A DNA stretch of 64,000 nt. Origin: Strongylocentrotus droebachiensis (lineage: Eukaryota; Echinodermata; Echinoidea; Camarodonta; Strongylocentrotidae). The notes beneath the pieces are model-generated. The model made no database searches. It saw only the letters and a program-made list of their open reading frames with translations, and was not told the DNA's origin. Each line of letters starts with the position of its first letter. Within the stretch, counting starts at the first letter, position 1. A program made the position numbers and the translations under genes. The stretch covers positions 186,001 to 250,000 of the forward strand of contig JAVYIG010000889.1 in NCBI GenBank assembly GCA_035222895.1, in the 5' to 3' direction. Shown in pieces: positions 34,866-48,133 of the stretch.

Positions 34866-34869
34866 TTAG

Positions 34870-34931
34870 GCCAACAAAAAAAAATTGTTTGGTTGTCCTC
34901 GATTGCTTTTCTGGAGTAGGGGCGGGCGGGC

Positions 34932-34972
<41 letters not shown>

Positions 34973-34986
34973 TCATTTTTTGTGTG

Positions 34987-35020
<34 letters not shown>

Positions 35021-35817
35021 TCATTTTTTGTGTGTCTTTTTTTTTTTTTTTTTTTTTTTAAACTTCATTTTTTGTGTGTCTTTTTTTTTTTTCCCATTTT
35101 TTTTTAAAATATTTTTTTCCCCATAAATATAAAAATCATTGGGATTGTCAAGCATTTAAACAAACAAAGTCTATAAAACACTTTAATATGGTAAAAGACC
35201 AGTTTAATGTACAATGAATATCAAGACCAACACAGAAAGTATTTTGGGCTTTGAAATACAGCACCTTTTAAATCTCCACTGTACCACTTATAGCTACTTG
35301 CGCCCTCTATGTAGCAAACAATGCCTAATCGGTGACCATTGGTCCCCCATGATCCTCTTTATCTTATATTAACTGAGAGCTGATTTGATGAGATAACCAC
35401 CTGTCCAGCGACCTTGCAGGGTGGTCTAATCCCTCCTGTAAACTAGTACAGGTGGGCTTTAAAATGAGTTTAAGAATGCTCAGAACCTGATTTGAATGAC
35501 GTCATTTTGACATAGAAAAAGTAAAATGGCAAGTGTAATAAATACCTAATTGCGTACTGAAAAGACAAAACTGGCAACGGGACGCATTTTGATCCTTGCA
35601 AATCTTGAAATGCATAAAATGGTATGTTTGGCATTGAAGATTGCTCCCCCAAAAAAAATTAAATAAAAAAAATAAAAAAATAAAAAAAATGAATTTAAAA
35701 TATTAAAACAAATTGAATTAAAAAAAATATATATATTTAAAAAAAAAAAAAAATGCGAGCGGCCCGAAAATGACAAGCGGGCGGTCGAGGACGACCAAAT
35801 GATTTTTTTTTTTTGGC
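34870..35817. mobile_element. TIR element in unit 2 (948 bp)
   Basis: The left end GCCAACAAAAAAAAATTGTT, continuing to GGTTGTCCTCG, is mirrored by CGAGGACGACC..TTTTTTGGC at the right end. ATTAG flanks both sides (34865-34869 and 35818-35822). Sister units have uninterrupted GATGATA.GAAGTAAATG here. Inside are three tandem copies of AAACTTCATTTTTTGTGTG with long T runs (34930-35090), and a second dispersed repeat at about 35268-35470. No transposase; superfamily not assigned. Confidence 0.75.
35268..35470 (+). repeat. Dispersed repeat shared with 58193-58383
   Basis: Shared blocks include TTGGTCCCCCATGATCCTCT, TAGCTACTTG.GCCCTCTAT and GTGGTCTAATCCC, with the same order and spacing at about 58193-58383. 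It is nested inside the 948-bp TIR element here and inside a tandem repeat array there, so it is a mobile or conserved module of its own. Confidence 0.7.
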
Positions 35818-38591
35818 ATTAGAAGTAAATGTTCATTTAAACAAAAAAAGAACATGTTTGTTAATGCTAATGTTATGTACTTTAAGTGTGTATGTGTGCG
35901 TGCGTGTGTGTTTATTTATTCGATTTTGAAAAATATCTGTGACTTGTAATAATTAAAATTACAGCGCCAACAATAGGAATACTAACCATGAGTGAAACAA
36001 ATAATAATAAAAATGAATATCAATAATGTTTATATTTTAAAATATGTATATCATCGATGTGTTATTAAATTCGTAACGTTTCCTCTGTCACTATACACGC
36101 TATAACCACACAACTTTAACTATATGTTTCAAAAATGAGAAATTATGTAATTCGATCCAGTTTTCACATGCATTGTTAAAGTTATAATTTAATATCAAAT
36201 GTATTAATAACACAAGCATGAGAAAATACTATAAAAAGGCATAACACATTAAAAAACTTGATGGCATATGAGTTCGCAAGATATATCTTTTTGTAACCTT
36301 AAACGATTACACTTAACAGAAACTAACGATAGGGTACCACCCTCGCATAAAACTTATGAAAGAGCTTAGTATAAATATGACATACTTGTGTCATATTGGC
36401 TTATAGAGTGCTTATAATGCTCTTCATTTCATACATTACCCGGCCAAGTCTATCTCAACTTGGACGCATATATTATCCGTTAAATTATCGACCGTATCAA
36501 TAGAACTTAGCAAATATAAGTTTACATTTCTTCTTCGGTAATAGATATCTTGTTTTGTTAAACGCACGCACAGTGGAACACTTATGAGACATATCACGTT
36601 CCACGTCAGTTTTATTCTGTTTAATACCAATTTTAGCAATCATAATTATGCTTTCTCTCAGACATGATTTAAGTGACATCTCTATTTATTCAGAAGGACT
36701 CTATATGCTGCACTGGAAATGTAGGTAACGAGAATTATTTGTCTATGATTTTATCATTACAAGCATCGTTCGGAAAACATTTAACGGTTTCCATAGAAAC
36801 GCTCTCTAGGCGTACACACACTATATTATTGTGTAATTGTCAATAGACCATTTTTGTAATGTAATCAAATGTAATGCAAAATCTTTGTTAAGTGCTATGT
36901 TACATATTTCTTACATAACAACATATAATCGCTAGAGTACCTCTCGACGGCAACCATCAGTGACTTTGGAAGAATATAACACAGGAAACGTTTTCTGAAA
37001 AGGATTGCTCTTCATACGCCAACATATTCAAAATATGACTGAGGAACAACAGAAAAGTTTTGACCAAACTCCAATGCCACCTGTACGAATCCCTGCCCAT
37101 GTACATAAAGATAAAGGGCATGTGACTTTTAGCATGATTGAGTTCATATAATACCATCAGAATCTCACACTCTACATCAATTATGTAATACATGATCAAC
37201 CTTTCTCAAGTGCTTCCTGCCAGAGGTGTTAAACGGTTATGGGTTATTTATAGAGACGGTTTCGATGGTTTCTGCCAAAACCTATGAATTAAGCTAATTA
37301 AATGCGTTATTATGAATCAGAATGAAATTCTAGAAATACGTATGGAATAACTGTAAATGATAGAATTCCTTTATATGTTTATAGTAAGGAGAAAGTTGTC
37401 ACCTTAATTTATGAATTTAGATTACGAAATACGGATAAAGATAAGACAGCTCCTCAACTGTACCTTTAGCACTGTCCACAGTTTCTCCACACCATGAAAA
37501 GGTACCTATGTGAAAAGAATGTGAACGTTTTTGAGGAACTAATTACATGCATCACATACACGAGGATAAATGCAAGACGGGACGAAATAGTTTATTCTAA
37601 AAAACCTTTATAGATCTTCACCAGAGCATTGTTTCAAGAAACCGTCATAAGTTCACCGACATCCATTGAAATGTGTGTTAAATTTAATACACGTGTTTCA
37701 ATGGATTTTCGGTGAACTTATACTCATGGCGGTTTTGTTAAAAGCTGATCAAGTGTTCACATCGAAAAACAATATCACCATAATTATAAATCACAAGACT
37801 TTAACCATCATTTTACAATGGCCACAGCGCTTTATTAGATTATCATGACGGGATATTTGTATACGCACTATGTAAGTTTGTAGTATTATGGTTTCATAAA
37901 CACGATCGATGTGATAGAAGGGATACCTACTGACAACCCAATGGATGAAATCAAAATGTGAAACCAGTCCTTAACTCGGACAGGGGGCCTTCCAAACTTA
38001 TGTTTCCATCATTATCTAGTAGATATTTCCTTCGTATAACTTGCGAGAAAAATAAAAATGAAATAAAGCTAGGTCCAGGAATATGACACTGATAGAATTT
38101 TCCAGGAAAATAAGAATAAAGGTCTAGAATCTAAACGCTCTTTGAGTTCCTCATCTATTTTACAAAGTTTTGGTAGGATAACAAAATTCACGTATTACTT
38201 TCCGGATTGATGATATCGTAAAATATATTAAGCATTGTTATTTCTTTTTTTTCTTCTTCAAAATAAATCTTTCTAATGTGAGTCTATACTAGTCTTGTTC
38301 ATAACATGTATGCAAACTAAACAGTACATATACACACAAAGTTCAGGAATTTGATTTGTCTAAAATGAACAAAATTGAAAATGTCCCTTGCAACATTTCA
38401 CCGTTTGATAAGTCACTACACGCTTCCAAAACAGGAATTATGCATGTTGGGCCTTGGATGAAGCTATGTCGACTGAGCATAGTTGTCCTGAAATCAGAAC
38501 AATTTACGAAAATCAATGGCGCCATCTTGGTTGATGAATAAATAAAAAAAGAGCGCTTTAAAATATTAATTCTACACGTAGAATTTAACTA

Positions 38592-39520
38592 CACTGTCGC
38601 TCATAAGGTGGAATATTTTTTTTTTATCCCAATTTATGGAATTATTTTAAAAATAATCTAAAAATAATAGATCTAGATAATAGTATACATTCTCAGATTT
38701 TATTGAATAATAATTTGCCAATGTGTGTTTTGCGTGACTGCTAAAGCATGTGTATGGTACTATGCTTATCAACTAGGGGACCTATGCCCTAAAGTCATAA
38801 ATGACAGTAATGACGATTAATGCCCCACAAAAGGGCACAAATATAGCACATCGACACGGTTTTGATCCTGGGGCCCCACAGTTACGAGGCCATTGCTTTG
38901 TCACTGAACCATGACTGTAAGCAGCGGGGGCTAGGGTAGGGGGCAGTTTCCATAAATTAAAAAAAAAACAGAAAATGCAATAAATTTTCAATAATTTATT
39001 GCATTTTACCCCGGTCCCCAACATAAACAAATCCTCTGGACTGCCATGCATTATGGCTCAAGGCATGGGCACACCGAAGATTTTTTATGTGGGGAACCGG
39101 GGTAAAATGCAATAAATTATTGAAAATTTATTGCATTTTCTGTGTTTTTTTTAATTTATGGAAACTGCCCCCTACCCTAGCCCCCGCTGCGTACAGTCAT
39201 GGTTCAGTGACAAAACAATGGCCTCGTGACTGTGAGGCCCCAGGATCAAAACCGTGTCGATGTGCTATATTAGTGTCCTTTTGGGGGGCATTAACCCTCA
39301 TTACTGTCATTTATGACTTGAGGGCGTAGGTTCCCTAGTTAATAAGCATAGTAGCATACACATGCTTTAGCAGTCCCGCAAAACACACATTGGCAAATTA
39401 TTATTCAGTAAAATCTGAGAATGTATGCTATTATCTAGATCTATTATTTTTAATTTTTTTTTTTAATAATTCCATAAATTGGGGTAAAACTAAAATATTC
39501 CACCTTTATGAGCGACAGTG
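38592..39520. mobile_element. Tc1/mariner-like foldback element with tRNA-like arms (929 bp)
   Basis: TIR CACTGTCGCTCATAA.GGTGGAAT, with TA duplications (38590-38591 and 39521-39522). Unit 2 holds the empty site AACTATGATGACC at about 30520. Almost the whole element is one inverted repeat, with arms meeting near 39045-39085. Each arm contains a tRNA-like stretch, CATGGTTCAGTGACAAAGCA then CCAGGATCAAAACC, resembling box A and box B. A half-copy lies at 56135. Confidence 0.88.
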
Positions 39521-39632
39521 TATGATGACCATAAGGAAAAACCCCGATATTAACTGAACTGTCATGAACATTCTACCGCAGTTCATGACGTGTTAGAGCA
39601 AGGATTCGTTCGGGCAAAATTGAACTAGGAAA

Positions 39633-40046
39633 ATGGATTTCGAATTTGACGAGACCTTTCACAACATCACGACGCCGTTAACTGACTTTGGGCAAGATTC
39701 TCTATTAACGGAATTATGTCTACGAAATACCACAAACATCGCCCTAAATTATATTGTAGCTACTGCAGCAGCATTTGGAATTGTTTTCACATCCACTACT
39801 TTGCTCAGCATTGCTTGTCATCGTCGATTTCGAAAGAAAAACAACGTTTTCCAGTTCAACATCGTTCTCGCTGACTTCCTGTTTGATATTGCTATCATGC
39901 TTAGATGCATAGTATTTTTGAATATGCCGGTAAGTTGATAAGATATTTGAATTAATACTTTTTAAGGATCGCCTTTAGCTTGAAAGGTAGTTACAAAGAT
40001 TTGGGGCACGGTGAATGACTATCAACACAAACAAAAGAGAGAAAGC

Positions 40047-40084
<38 letters not shown>

Positions 40085-41192
40085 TGGGAGATTGGAGAAA
40101 GACAGATAAAAGGAGATTAGAGGAGGCCCTTACCTGTATTTTTATTGCACATGTTTTTTATGTGTTTTCACATCAAAATAAATGCCCCCTCCTTCAAGAT
40201 ATGATCTGTAATATGATGTCGAATTATACTTATGACTGTATTAGTATAGAAGTATTATGTACAAAGCCCTGTGAACTATCATGTAACTCCATAAAATATT
40301 TTGATTTTGTATCAATCGCATGCACTACATACAAGCATTAAGTGAGCTCAACACCGGTTTCGTTCAAGCAATTTAAGAAAAAAAGGGAGGTTTAAAAATC
40401 GTGTTTTAAAACAATCGTAACTATGTATGAGACCACTGATCATAAAAATATTTCAATTTTTGACCGGCGCAAATTCAAGAATTCTAACAATGTGTAAAAC
40501 TCAACATGATTCTAAATCGTGATTCTTTGGTGAAAAGAAAAGGCTAAAAAACGCGGCTTTAATAACATTTTCTCCCTTGTTTAATGTAAGTTCGGAAATG
40601 GCTTCTCAGTGTCATATATCTAGTCGTTCAAACTTCGCAACCGGTATCTTCAGGAAGTGTCCTTCTAGTGGCTCTGGATCAGCTCATTGTCTTCAAGCTC
40701 GATCCGTTCGGTGTCCGTAGAATCCTCACCAAGTCTCGTCGAATCTTGATCTCTCTCCTATCCTGGATGACCATGCTTGTTCCTGCACGTGTTTTCATGT
40801 TCCTTCCAGACCCATTATATGCCCGGTTTTGTATTACTTTTTCCGCTATCTTCACCGGTGTATTCTACATCCTGGTGTACAGAGCCATTGCTAGAAAATC
40901 TCCGCTTGGCAACAGTCAGGTGAGAAAACGAAGGGAGGAGAACAGGCAAGTTTTGAGGACGTACTCCTTCATACTTGGAACAAATTTGGTCCTATCCACA
41001 TTTCCGGAAGTCACCTGCTTCATACTTTATTACAATAAAAACAAATCTCTTCTGAGATGTGCAGTACAAGGATTGGTTCTCATGGCAGCTCTTAACACAA
41101 TAGCAAACACCGTTATGTACTGGTGGCGTATGAGAGGGTTTCGCGCCATCTTCACATGTTATACAATGCGAGAACAAAATGTGGTAATTTAG
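39633..41192 (+). CDS. Divergent rhodopsin-like GPCR, copy 3 (mutated splice acceptor)
   Basis: Exon 1 (39633-39929) and exon 2 in sister alignment (40590-41192) are both fully open and would give 299 aa with the same motifs as copy 1 (LADFLFDI, LDQLIVFKLDPFG, NTVMYWW). The acceptor, however, reads TGTAAG/TTCGG where copies 1, 2 and 4 read TGTAG/GTTCGG, because position 40589 is A instead of G. The nearest AG is one base downstream and would drop one nucleotide, shifting the frame before TM3. The copy is thus either a very young pseudogene, spliced at another site, or affected by a sequencing error. Confidence 0.75.
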
Positions 41193-41355
41193 GATCGGGG
41201 AGGTATTAAAGAGAGGAATATTGTATTATTCTACATTCTATCATTTATTAAAATTTGTGTTAGAAATATAGCAATGCACAGCAAAGATAAATGTCCAGTC
41301 ATTTCGACATTTCTATAAGCCGTAGAGTGTATGAACATAAAACCGACGATCTATA

Positions 41356-41690
41356 GCCACCGGACTGTGGATCCCAAGGTCCGCGGTTCAAGTCCCGCTG
41401 TGGCAATACAGTCCTTTGTCAAGACATTGATCTACATTTGCCACTCTCCACCCAGATGTTAAATGGGTATCGGTAGGATGCGAAACTTAATGTAGTTAGA
41501 TGAGCAAGTGTGCGCTTGTAAAAATGACGCCTGGCTGGAATGCTCCCCAGGGAGTGAAGAATGTGCTAACATTGTGTGTGGATATTAGCATGAATCCGAT
41601 GACTGGGGTAATAATATATCTGTAAAGCGCTTTGAGAGGGCCTGCGGTCCTGAAATGCGCTATAAAAGAAAGAATTATTATAATTATTAG
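41356..41690 (+). repeat. tRNA-derived SINE, unit 3
   Basis: Same element as in unit 1, with box B GGTTCAAGTCCC intact and the 5' box A half missing. Confidence 0.75.
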
Positions 41691-42589
41691 TTGGTGAACG
41701 AGGCAAAAAAGGAGGGGGGCTATAACAAGTAAACAAAGTAGACAATTTGGTTATCCGGACAAGCTCCCTACTTAAATGATAACTTTTTAAGGCCTCTTGC
41801 ATTAACTTTATTTCGAATCGCATAATTAAATATAAACATATACATTATGTGGTCTGTTGTAAATATGACCTTGTTTTAAGCAAAAACACCATTGTATGTA
41901 AAAACAAAGATTGTGTCAATTTGTACGTACTTACGGAAGATCTTTCCTCGTCGTGAGAAAAAGGCAAGGTATGGTTGACTAATGATTTTCTTTAAAAAAA
42001 CATCAGAAGACAAAGAAATGTAACAGTTTGTGTGATGCATCTTCTGTTTTAAGTCTTTTCATAAATGGAAGTTACAAATTCTTTTGATAACATTAAAAGA
42101 TATTCGTGCTTGTTTTTTTTAGCATATGTTTCTGCATTTATTGAAAAATTAAATACACAATTTTCCTAATAACAATCATAGTATATAATGTAATTGAATT
42201 ACATAAAATGTAACAACTGAAATACACAATAAAAGTGCATATATATATATATAATTGAAAAATTGAAAGTATGGAGGTGAATCGAAGAATCAAGATAATC
42301 AAGATTAATGCAAAAGCCAACTATCATACGCAGTAATGTTTGAGTCGATATCAGCCGGGAGAAGGGGGAGGGTCCATGATGCTGCTATAGAATAGGGATA
42401 TCCAGGAGAATAGAGTGCCACATATAAAGATTTTTCTTTTTAAAGTATCAAAATAAAAAGCGGGAAGAAAGGAAAGAAACTTGCAAGTGTATGCATGTAT
42501 ATGTGTGCAGGTGAAGTAAGTGTTTGATTCGTTTTGTTCATGAGCTGGTCATCTTAAACTGATTTATATAAACAAACAATTAAAGCGTT

Positions 42590-43862
42590 AAGACCTTATA
42601 ATGTTCATGAATATTTGAATATCAAATATTTTTTCATCACGGCTTTGAATGAATAAAGAGATGCAGAGTGTTTAATATTGTCAGGTAAAACATTCCAAAT
42701 ATCTGGACCATAGTGTCTTATCGATTTATAGGCCATAGTAATTTTGGGTTAGTTAAATGGATGTAGATTGAGTGTCGTGTAGAATAAGAACGTATATTAC
42801 TTTTGTACACACAAATATTTCAAGATGCTAATGGTATACTATTTATCCCAAATTTATTCATAAAGATTCAAATTTTAACAATGTAAATATTTGCAATTTT
42901 ATTGTTTTTAGTTTAAAAAAACTATTGGATCAGTATGGGCGAAATGTGAATGTGTACGAATACGGAGTGCTTTCTTTTGGAGACTATATAATTTCATCTT
43001 ATTACTATTACCCCATATTATGCTACATTTAGATGAAAATGATGTATGGCAAAATGAAAAGCATAAATAGAGAATTTTGTGAAAGATATTATTTCAATCT
43101 ATATACAATTCCTATGCCTCTCGAGACTAAAATTCAAATGCTATTGATATGACTATTCCAAGTTAGATTTGAATCGATCATTACACCTAAGAATTTTGTA
43201 ACTTCTTTTTTAATTATAGACATGTCATCTATAACAAAATATTGTAATAAAGTACATGTTTAGAGTTTATGTTTTTGAAATAAATATAATTAGTCTTCTT
43301 CATATTTAGTGAGAGGTTATTGTATTTGAACCAAGATGATAGTTTATTTAATTCTAAATTGAAGGTTGTAATAAGTATGTTTAAGTCTTTTTGTGAATAA
43401 AATACATTAGTATCGTCTGCAAACAAAACGTCTGTTAGGAGTGGTGATGCAATAAAAATATCATTTATATATATTAACAGCAGTAAGGGACCTAAGATAG
43501 AGCCCTGTGGTACTCCGAAACTTAACGGTGGAAATATTCGATTTTTTCTTTTTAATTAAAACATTGATGTCTATTTAATACGAAAATAGTCTTCAAACCA
43601 AGAAAGTACTGTCCCTTTAACTCCATATGCTTTTAATTTAAGAATTAGTATATACAATTGTCCATGGTATATAATGCCTGCGAAAAGTCGATATATATGT
43701 GAGCTTGATTAACATTATGCTATTTACCGTCTATCATTAAGCAGTTCTATATGAAATATGCTATATCAATGTTTTGAAGCAAAATGCAGTCTGTCCTTCA
43801 CGATTTTTTTCAAATGGTGTGGGTTTGCGATATGTTTATATAAGTGTTTAAATTGGCTTTGG
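42590..43862 (-). pseudogene. Non-LTR retrotransposon remnant, unit 3
   Basis: The best preserved of the four. At 43229-43426 the minus frame reads FADDTNVFYSQKDLNILI followed by LNKLSSWFKYNNLSLNMKK, the reverse transcriptase catalytic box and the strand just after it. CGVPQGS-like sequence is at about 43490-43530. Only one copy of the middle portion is present. A TIR element interrupts it at 43863. Confidence 0.72.
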
Positions 43863-44359
43863 TAAAGAAACCACACGAAGAATCAAAAGTGTTTTGAATT
43901 GATGCAAAACTCATATCATTGCGAAGGGGAAGCCTTGCCGATCAAATACAACAACTCTTCTCTTCAAAATATGGTTGAGGCCCGCAGTAATCAACTCTCA
44001 AAAATGTTAGTTTTGAGATCCAGATTTTCTGCCTTCAGCGGTCCTTTGTAGAGCGTCAATATTTGTGACGTCACATACGGGACACGGCTGGGTAGCTGCA
44101 TACTGCTACACGGCACTGAGCTGTTCGTCCAGTGTGTGACGTCACTATTCAGAGCTCGCTACGCTTGTGCGTTGACTTACGTTCAGGGGCGTTCGGGGGT
44201 CTAAGGAGGGTCTTGAAAAATTGCATTTTACGCCTTTCCATGATATCTATATGATTTCTCAGCAAATTGTTCGTGTTTTTCAAGAGAAAATCTTTCCATC
44301 CATATGTAATTTGTTCTAATTATGAGTTGTTAGTGAATTTTCTTTGTGTAGCTCCTTTA
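43863..44359. mobile_element. TIR element with two CRE-like palindromes, unit 3 (about 497 bp)
   Basis: Compared with unit 4 (about 52265), about 0.5 kb is inserted between GGCTTTGG and TTAAATAAAGTAACTTTG. The ends TAAAGAAACCACACGAAGAA and TTCTTTGTGTAGCTCCTTTA are imperfect inverted repeats. TGACGTCA occurs twice (44066-44073 and 44137-44144). No open frame; family not assigned. Confidence 0.6.
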
Positions 44360-46538
44360 ATTAAATAAAGTAACTTTGTGTGGATAGTTATAGACATTGC
44401 GAAATGCTTTTAAAGATGATAAGAAGTAAATGTTCATTTAAACCAAAAAAGAACATGTTTTTTAATACTAATTTTATGTACTTTAAGTGTGTATGCGAAT
44501 GTGTGTTTGTTAATTAGATTGTTTTAATCATCTGTGACGTGTAATAATTATAATAACAACGACAACAATAACGATACAAACCATGATTAAAAAAAAATAA
44601 TAATAATGAATATCAATAACGTTTATATTTTAAAATGTTAAAAATCTGTATATGATCGATGTGTTATCAAATTCGTAACATTTCCTCTGTCGTTATACAC
44701 GATATAGCCACTCAACTTCAACTATTGGTTTCAAAAATGAGAAAATTATGTAATTCGAACCAGTTTCCACATACATTGTTAAAGTTATAATTTAATATCA
44801 AATGTATTAATAATATAAGCTTGAGAAAATACTTTTTAAAGGCATTACTCATTAAAAAACTTGATGGCACATGGGTTGGCAAGATATATCTTTTTGTAAC
44901 CTTTAACGATTACACTTGGCATTAACTAAAGATAGGGTACCACCCTCGCATAAAACTTATGAAAGAGCTTAATATCAATATGACATACTGGTGTCATATT
45001 GGCTTATAAATTGCTTATAATGTTCTTCATTTCATACATTACCTGGCCTAGTCTATCTCATCTTGGACGCATATATTATCCGTTAAATTATCGACCGTAT
45101 CAATAGAACTTAGTAAATATAGGTTAAAATTTCTTCTTGGGTAATATATATCTTGTATTGTTAAACGCACGCACAGTGGAACACTTATGAGACACTTATG
45201 AGTCACGTTCCACGTCAGTTTTATTCTATTTAATACCGATTTTTGCAATCATAATTATGCTTTCTCTCAAACATAATTTAAGTGACAACTCTATTTGCTC
45301 AGAAGGAATTTATATGCTGCGCTAGTAATGAAGGTAACGAGAATTATTTGTCTATGATTCTATCATTACAAGCTCGGAAACGCTCTCTAGGCGTATACAC
45401 AATATACTATTGTGTAATTTTCAATAGACCATTGTTGTAATGTAATCAAATGTAATGCACAAATCTTTGTTAAGTGCCATGTTACATATTTTCTACCTTA
45501 CACCATCTAATCGCTGGAGCACCTCTCGACGGCAACCATCAGTGACTTTGGAAGAATATAACACAGGAAATGTTTTCTGAAAAAGATTGCTCTTCATTCG
45601 CCAACATATTCAAAATATGGCTGAGGAACAGCAGAAAAGTTTTGACCAAACTTCAATGCCACCTGTACGAATCCCTGCCCATGTACATAAAGATAAAGAG
45701 CATGTGACTTTTAACATGATTGAGTTCATCTAATACCATCAGAACCTCACACTCTACATCAATAATGTAATACATGATCAACCTTTCTCAAGTGCTTCCT
45801 GACAGAGGTGTTAAACGGTTATGGGTTATTTATAGAGACGGTTTCGATGGTTTCTGCCAAAACCTATGAATTAAGCTAATTAAATGCGTTATCACGAATC
45901 AGCATTAAATTCTAGAAAGACGTATGGAATAATTGTGAATGATAGAATTCCTTTATATGTTTATGGTAAGGAGAAAGTTGTCACCTTAATTTATGAATTG
46001 AGATTACAAAAGACGGATAGAGATAAGACAGCTCCTCAACTGTACCTTTAGCACTGTCCACAGTTTCTCCACACCATGAAAAGGTACCCAGGTGAAAAGA
46101 ATGTGAACGTTTTTGAGGAACTAATTACATGCATCACATACACGAGTATAAATGCAGGATGGGACGAAATAGGTTATTCTAAAAAGCTTTTTAGATCTTC
46201 ACCAGAGCATCGTTTCAAGAAACCGTCATAAGTTCACCGACATCCATTGAAATGTGTGTTAAATTTAATACACGTGTTTCAATGGATTTTGGGTGAACTT
46301 TTACTCATGGCGGTTTTGTTAAAAGCTGCTCAAGTGTTCACATCGAAAAACAATATCACCATAATTATAAATCACAAGATTTTAACTATCATTTTACAAT
46401 GGCCACAGCGCTTATCATGACGGGATATTTGTATAATTACGCACGTTGTAGTATTATGGTTTCATAAACACAACCGATGTGATAGAAGGGATACTGACAA
46501 CCCAATGGAAGGAGTCAAAATGTGAAACCAGTCCTTAA

Positions 46539-46930
46539 AGATAAAGGTGAGTTCTGGTTTAAAAAAAAGAAAATGGATTCACACAGAATCAAACGAAACT
46601 TACACTGAATGTTCAAGATTACAAATAAATGTCATTTGCCGAACAAGTTTGGTAGAAAATGTATACTGGCTGAGTAATGAGCATAGAAAGATTATGAAAT
46701 CAAGGTTAGTATCCCCGACACCATTTGTGTAGTCCCATATACACCTTTCTGTGTACAGCTAGTGCTAATTGTTACTTTACCAAGATTGGGCCAAATTTAT
46801 TATGATTCTGATGACTCCAGAACTTTGCAGTACACATCAATACTTACATGCTACATGATCAACTTTTTCTGATCCATTCCACACCTTTTCTTTCACAATG
46901 CAATCAAATGACCAGAACTCACCTTTATCT
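46539..46930. mobile_element. TTAA-class MITE in unit 4 (392 bp)
   Basis: Orthologous insertion to 19572-19959: same TTAA site (46535-46538 and 46931-46934), TIR and flanks. Absent from the intervening units 2 and 3. Confidence 0.88.
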
Positions 46931-47659
46931 TTAACTCGGACAGGGGGCCTTCCAAACTTATGTTTCCATCATTATCTAGTAAATATTCCCTTCGTATAAC
47001 TTGCGAGAAAAATATAAATGAAATAAAGCTAGGTCCAGGAATATGACACTGATAGACTTTTCCATGACAAATATGGATAAAGGTCTAGAATCTGAACGCT
47101 CTTTGAGTTCCTCATCTATTTTCCAAAGTCTTGGTACGATTACAAAATTCACGTAAAATACTTTCCAGATTGATGATATCGTAATGTATATTAAACATTG
47201 TTATATCTTTCTTTTTTCCTTCAAAATAAATCTTTCTAAAGTGAGTCTATACTAGTCTTGTTCATAACATTTTATGCAAACTAAACAGTAAAGATACACA
47301 CAAAGTTTAGGAATTTGATTTTTATAAAATGAACAAAATAAGAAATGTCCCTTGCAACATTTCACCGTTTGAAAAGTCACTACGCGCTTCCAAAACAGGA
47401 ATTATTCATGTTGGGTCTTGGATGAGGATGTCGACTGAGCAAAGTTGTCATGAAATCAGAACAATTTACCAAAAGCAATGGCGCCATCTTGGTTGGTGAA
47501 TTAAAAAGAGCGCTTTAAAATATGTAATCTACACGTAGAATTTAACTGTGATTGCCATAGGGGAAAAAAACCGATATTAACTGAACTGTCATGAACATTC
47601 TACCGCAGTTCATGAATTGCTAGTCTAAGGATTCGTTCGCGCAAAATTGAACTAAGAAA

Positions 47660-48100
47660 ATGGATTTCGAATTTAACGAGACCTTCCACAACATTACGAC
47701 GCCATTAACTGACTTTGGGCAAGATTCTCTATTGACGGAATTCTGTCTACGATATACCACATACATCGCACTAAATTATATGACAGCTACTGCAGCAGCA
47801 TTTGGAATTGTTTTCACATCCACTACTTTGCTCAGTATTGCATGTCATCGTCGATTTCGAAAGAAAAACAACATTTTCCAGTTCAACATCGTTCTCGCCG
47901 ACTTCTTGTTTGATATTGCTATCATGCTTAGATGCATAGTATTCTTTAACATTATGCCGGTAAGTTAATAAGATATTCGAATTAATACTTTTTAAAGTTC
48001 GCTTTAGTTTGAAAGGTAGTTTCAATGATTTGGGGCACGGTGAATGACCATCAACACAAACAAAAGAGAGAAAGCGACACAGAGAGAGAGAGAGACAGAG

Positions 48101-48133
<33 letters not shown>

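Larger units (their letters stand above)
28259..36959 (+). repeat. Tandem unit 2 (receptor array)
   Basis: Second repeat, 8.7 kb. It includes a hAT-type MITE, a 948-bp TIR element and the most damaged receptor copy. Near its start, a frame at 28594-28893 (YELRLQKTDTDKTAPQLYLY...) is open here. It is closed by TAG in units 3 and 4 and interrupted in unit 1, so it is not annotated as a gene. Confidence 0.9.
36960..45541 (+). repeat. Tandem unit 3 (receptor array)
   Basis: Third repeat, 8.6 kb. It lacks the roughly 600 bp that unit 1 has at about 20315-20925, as does unit 4. It uniquely carries the 929-bp Tc1-like foldback at 38592 and a roughly 0.5-kb TIR element at 43863. Confidence 0.9.

Noticed and set aside
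39087..39329. Matching open frames on both arms of the 929-bp foldback (38782-39051 minus, 39087-39329 plus).
   Set aside because: They are the same tRNA-like/spacer sequence read from each arm of a palindrome; no codon or domain signal.
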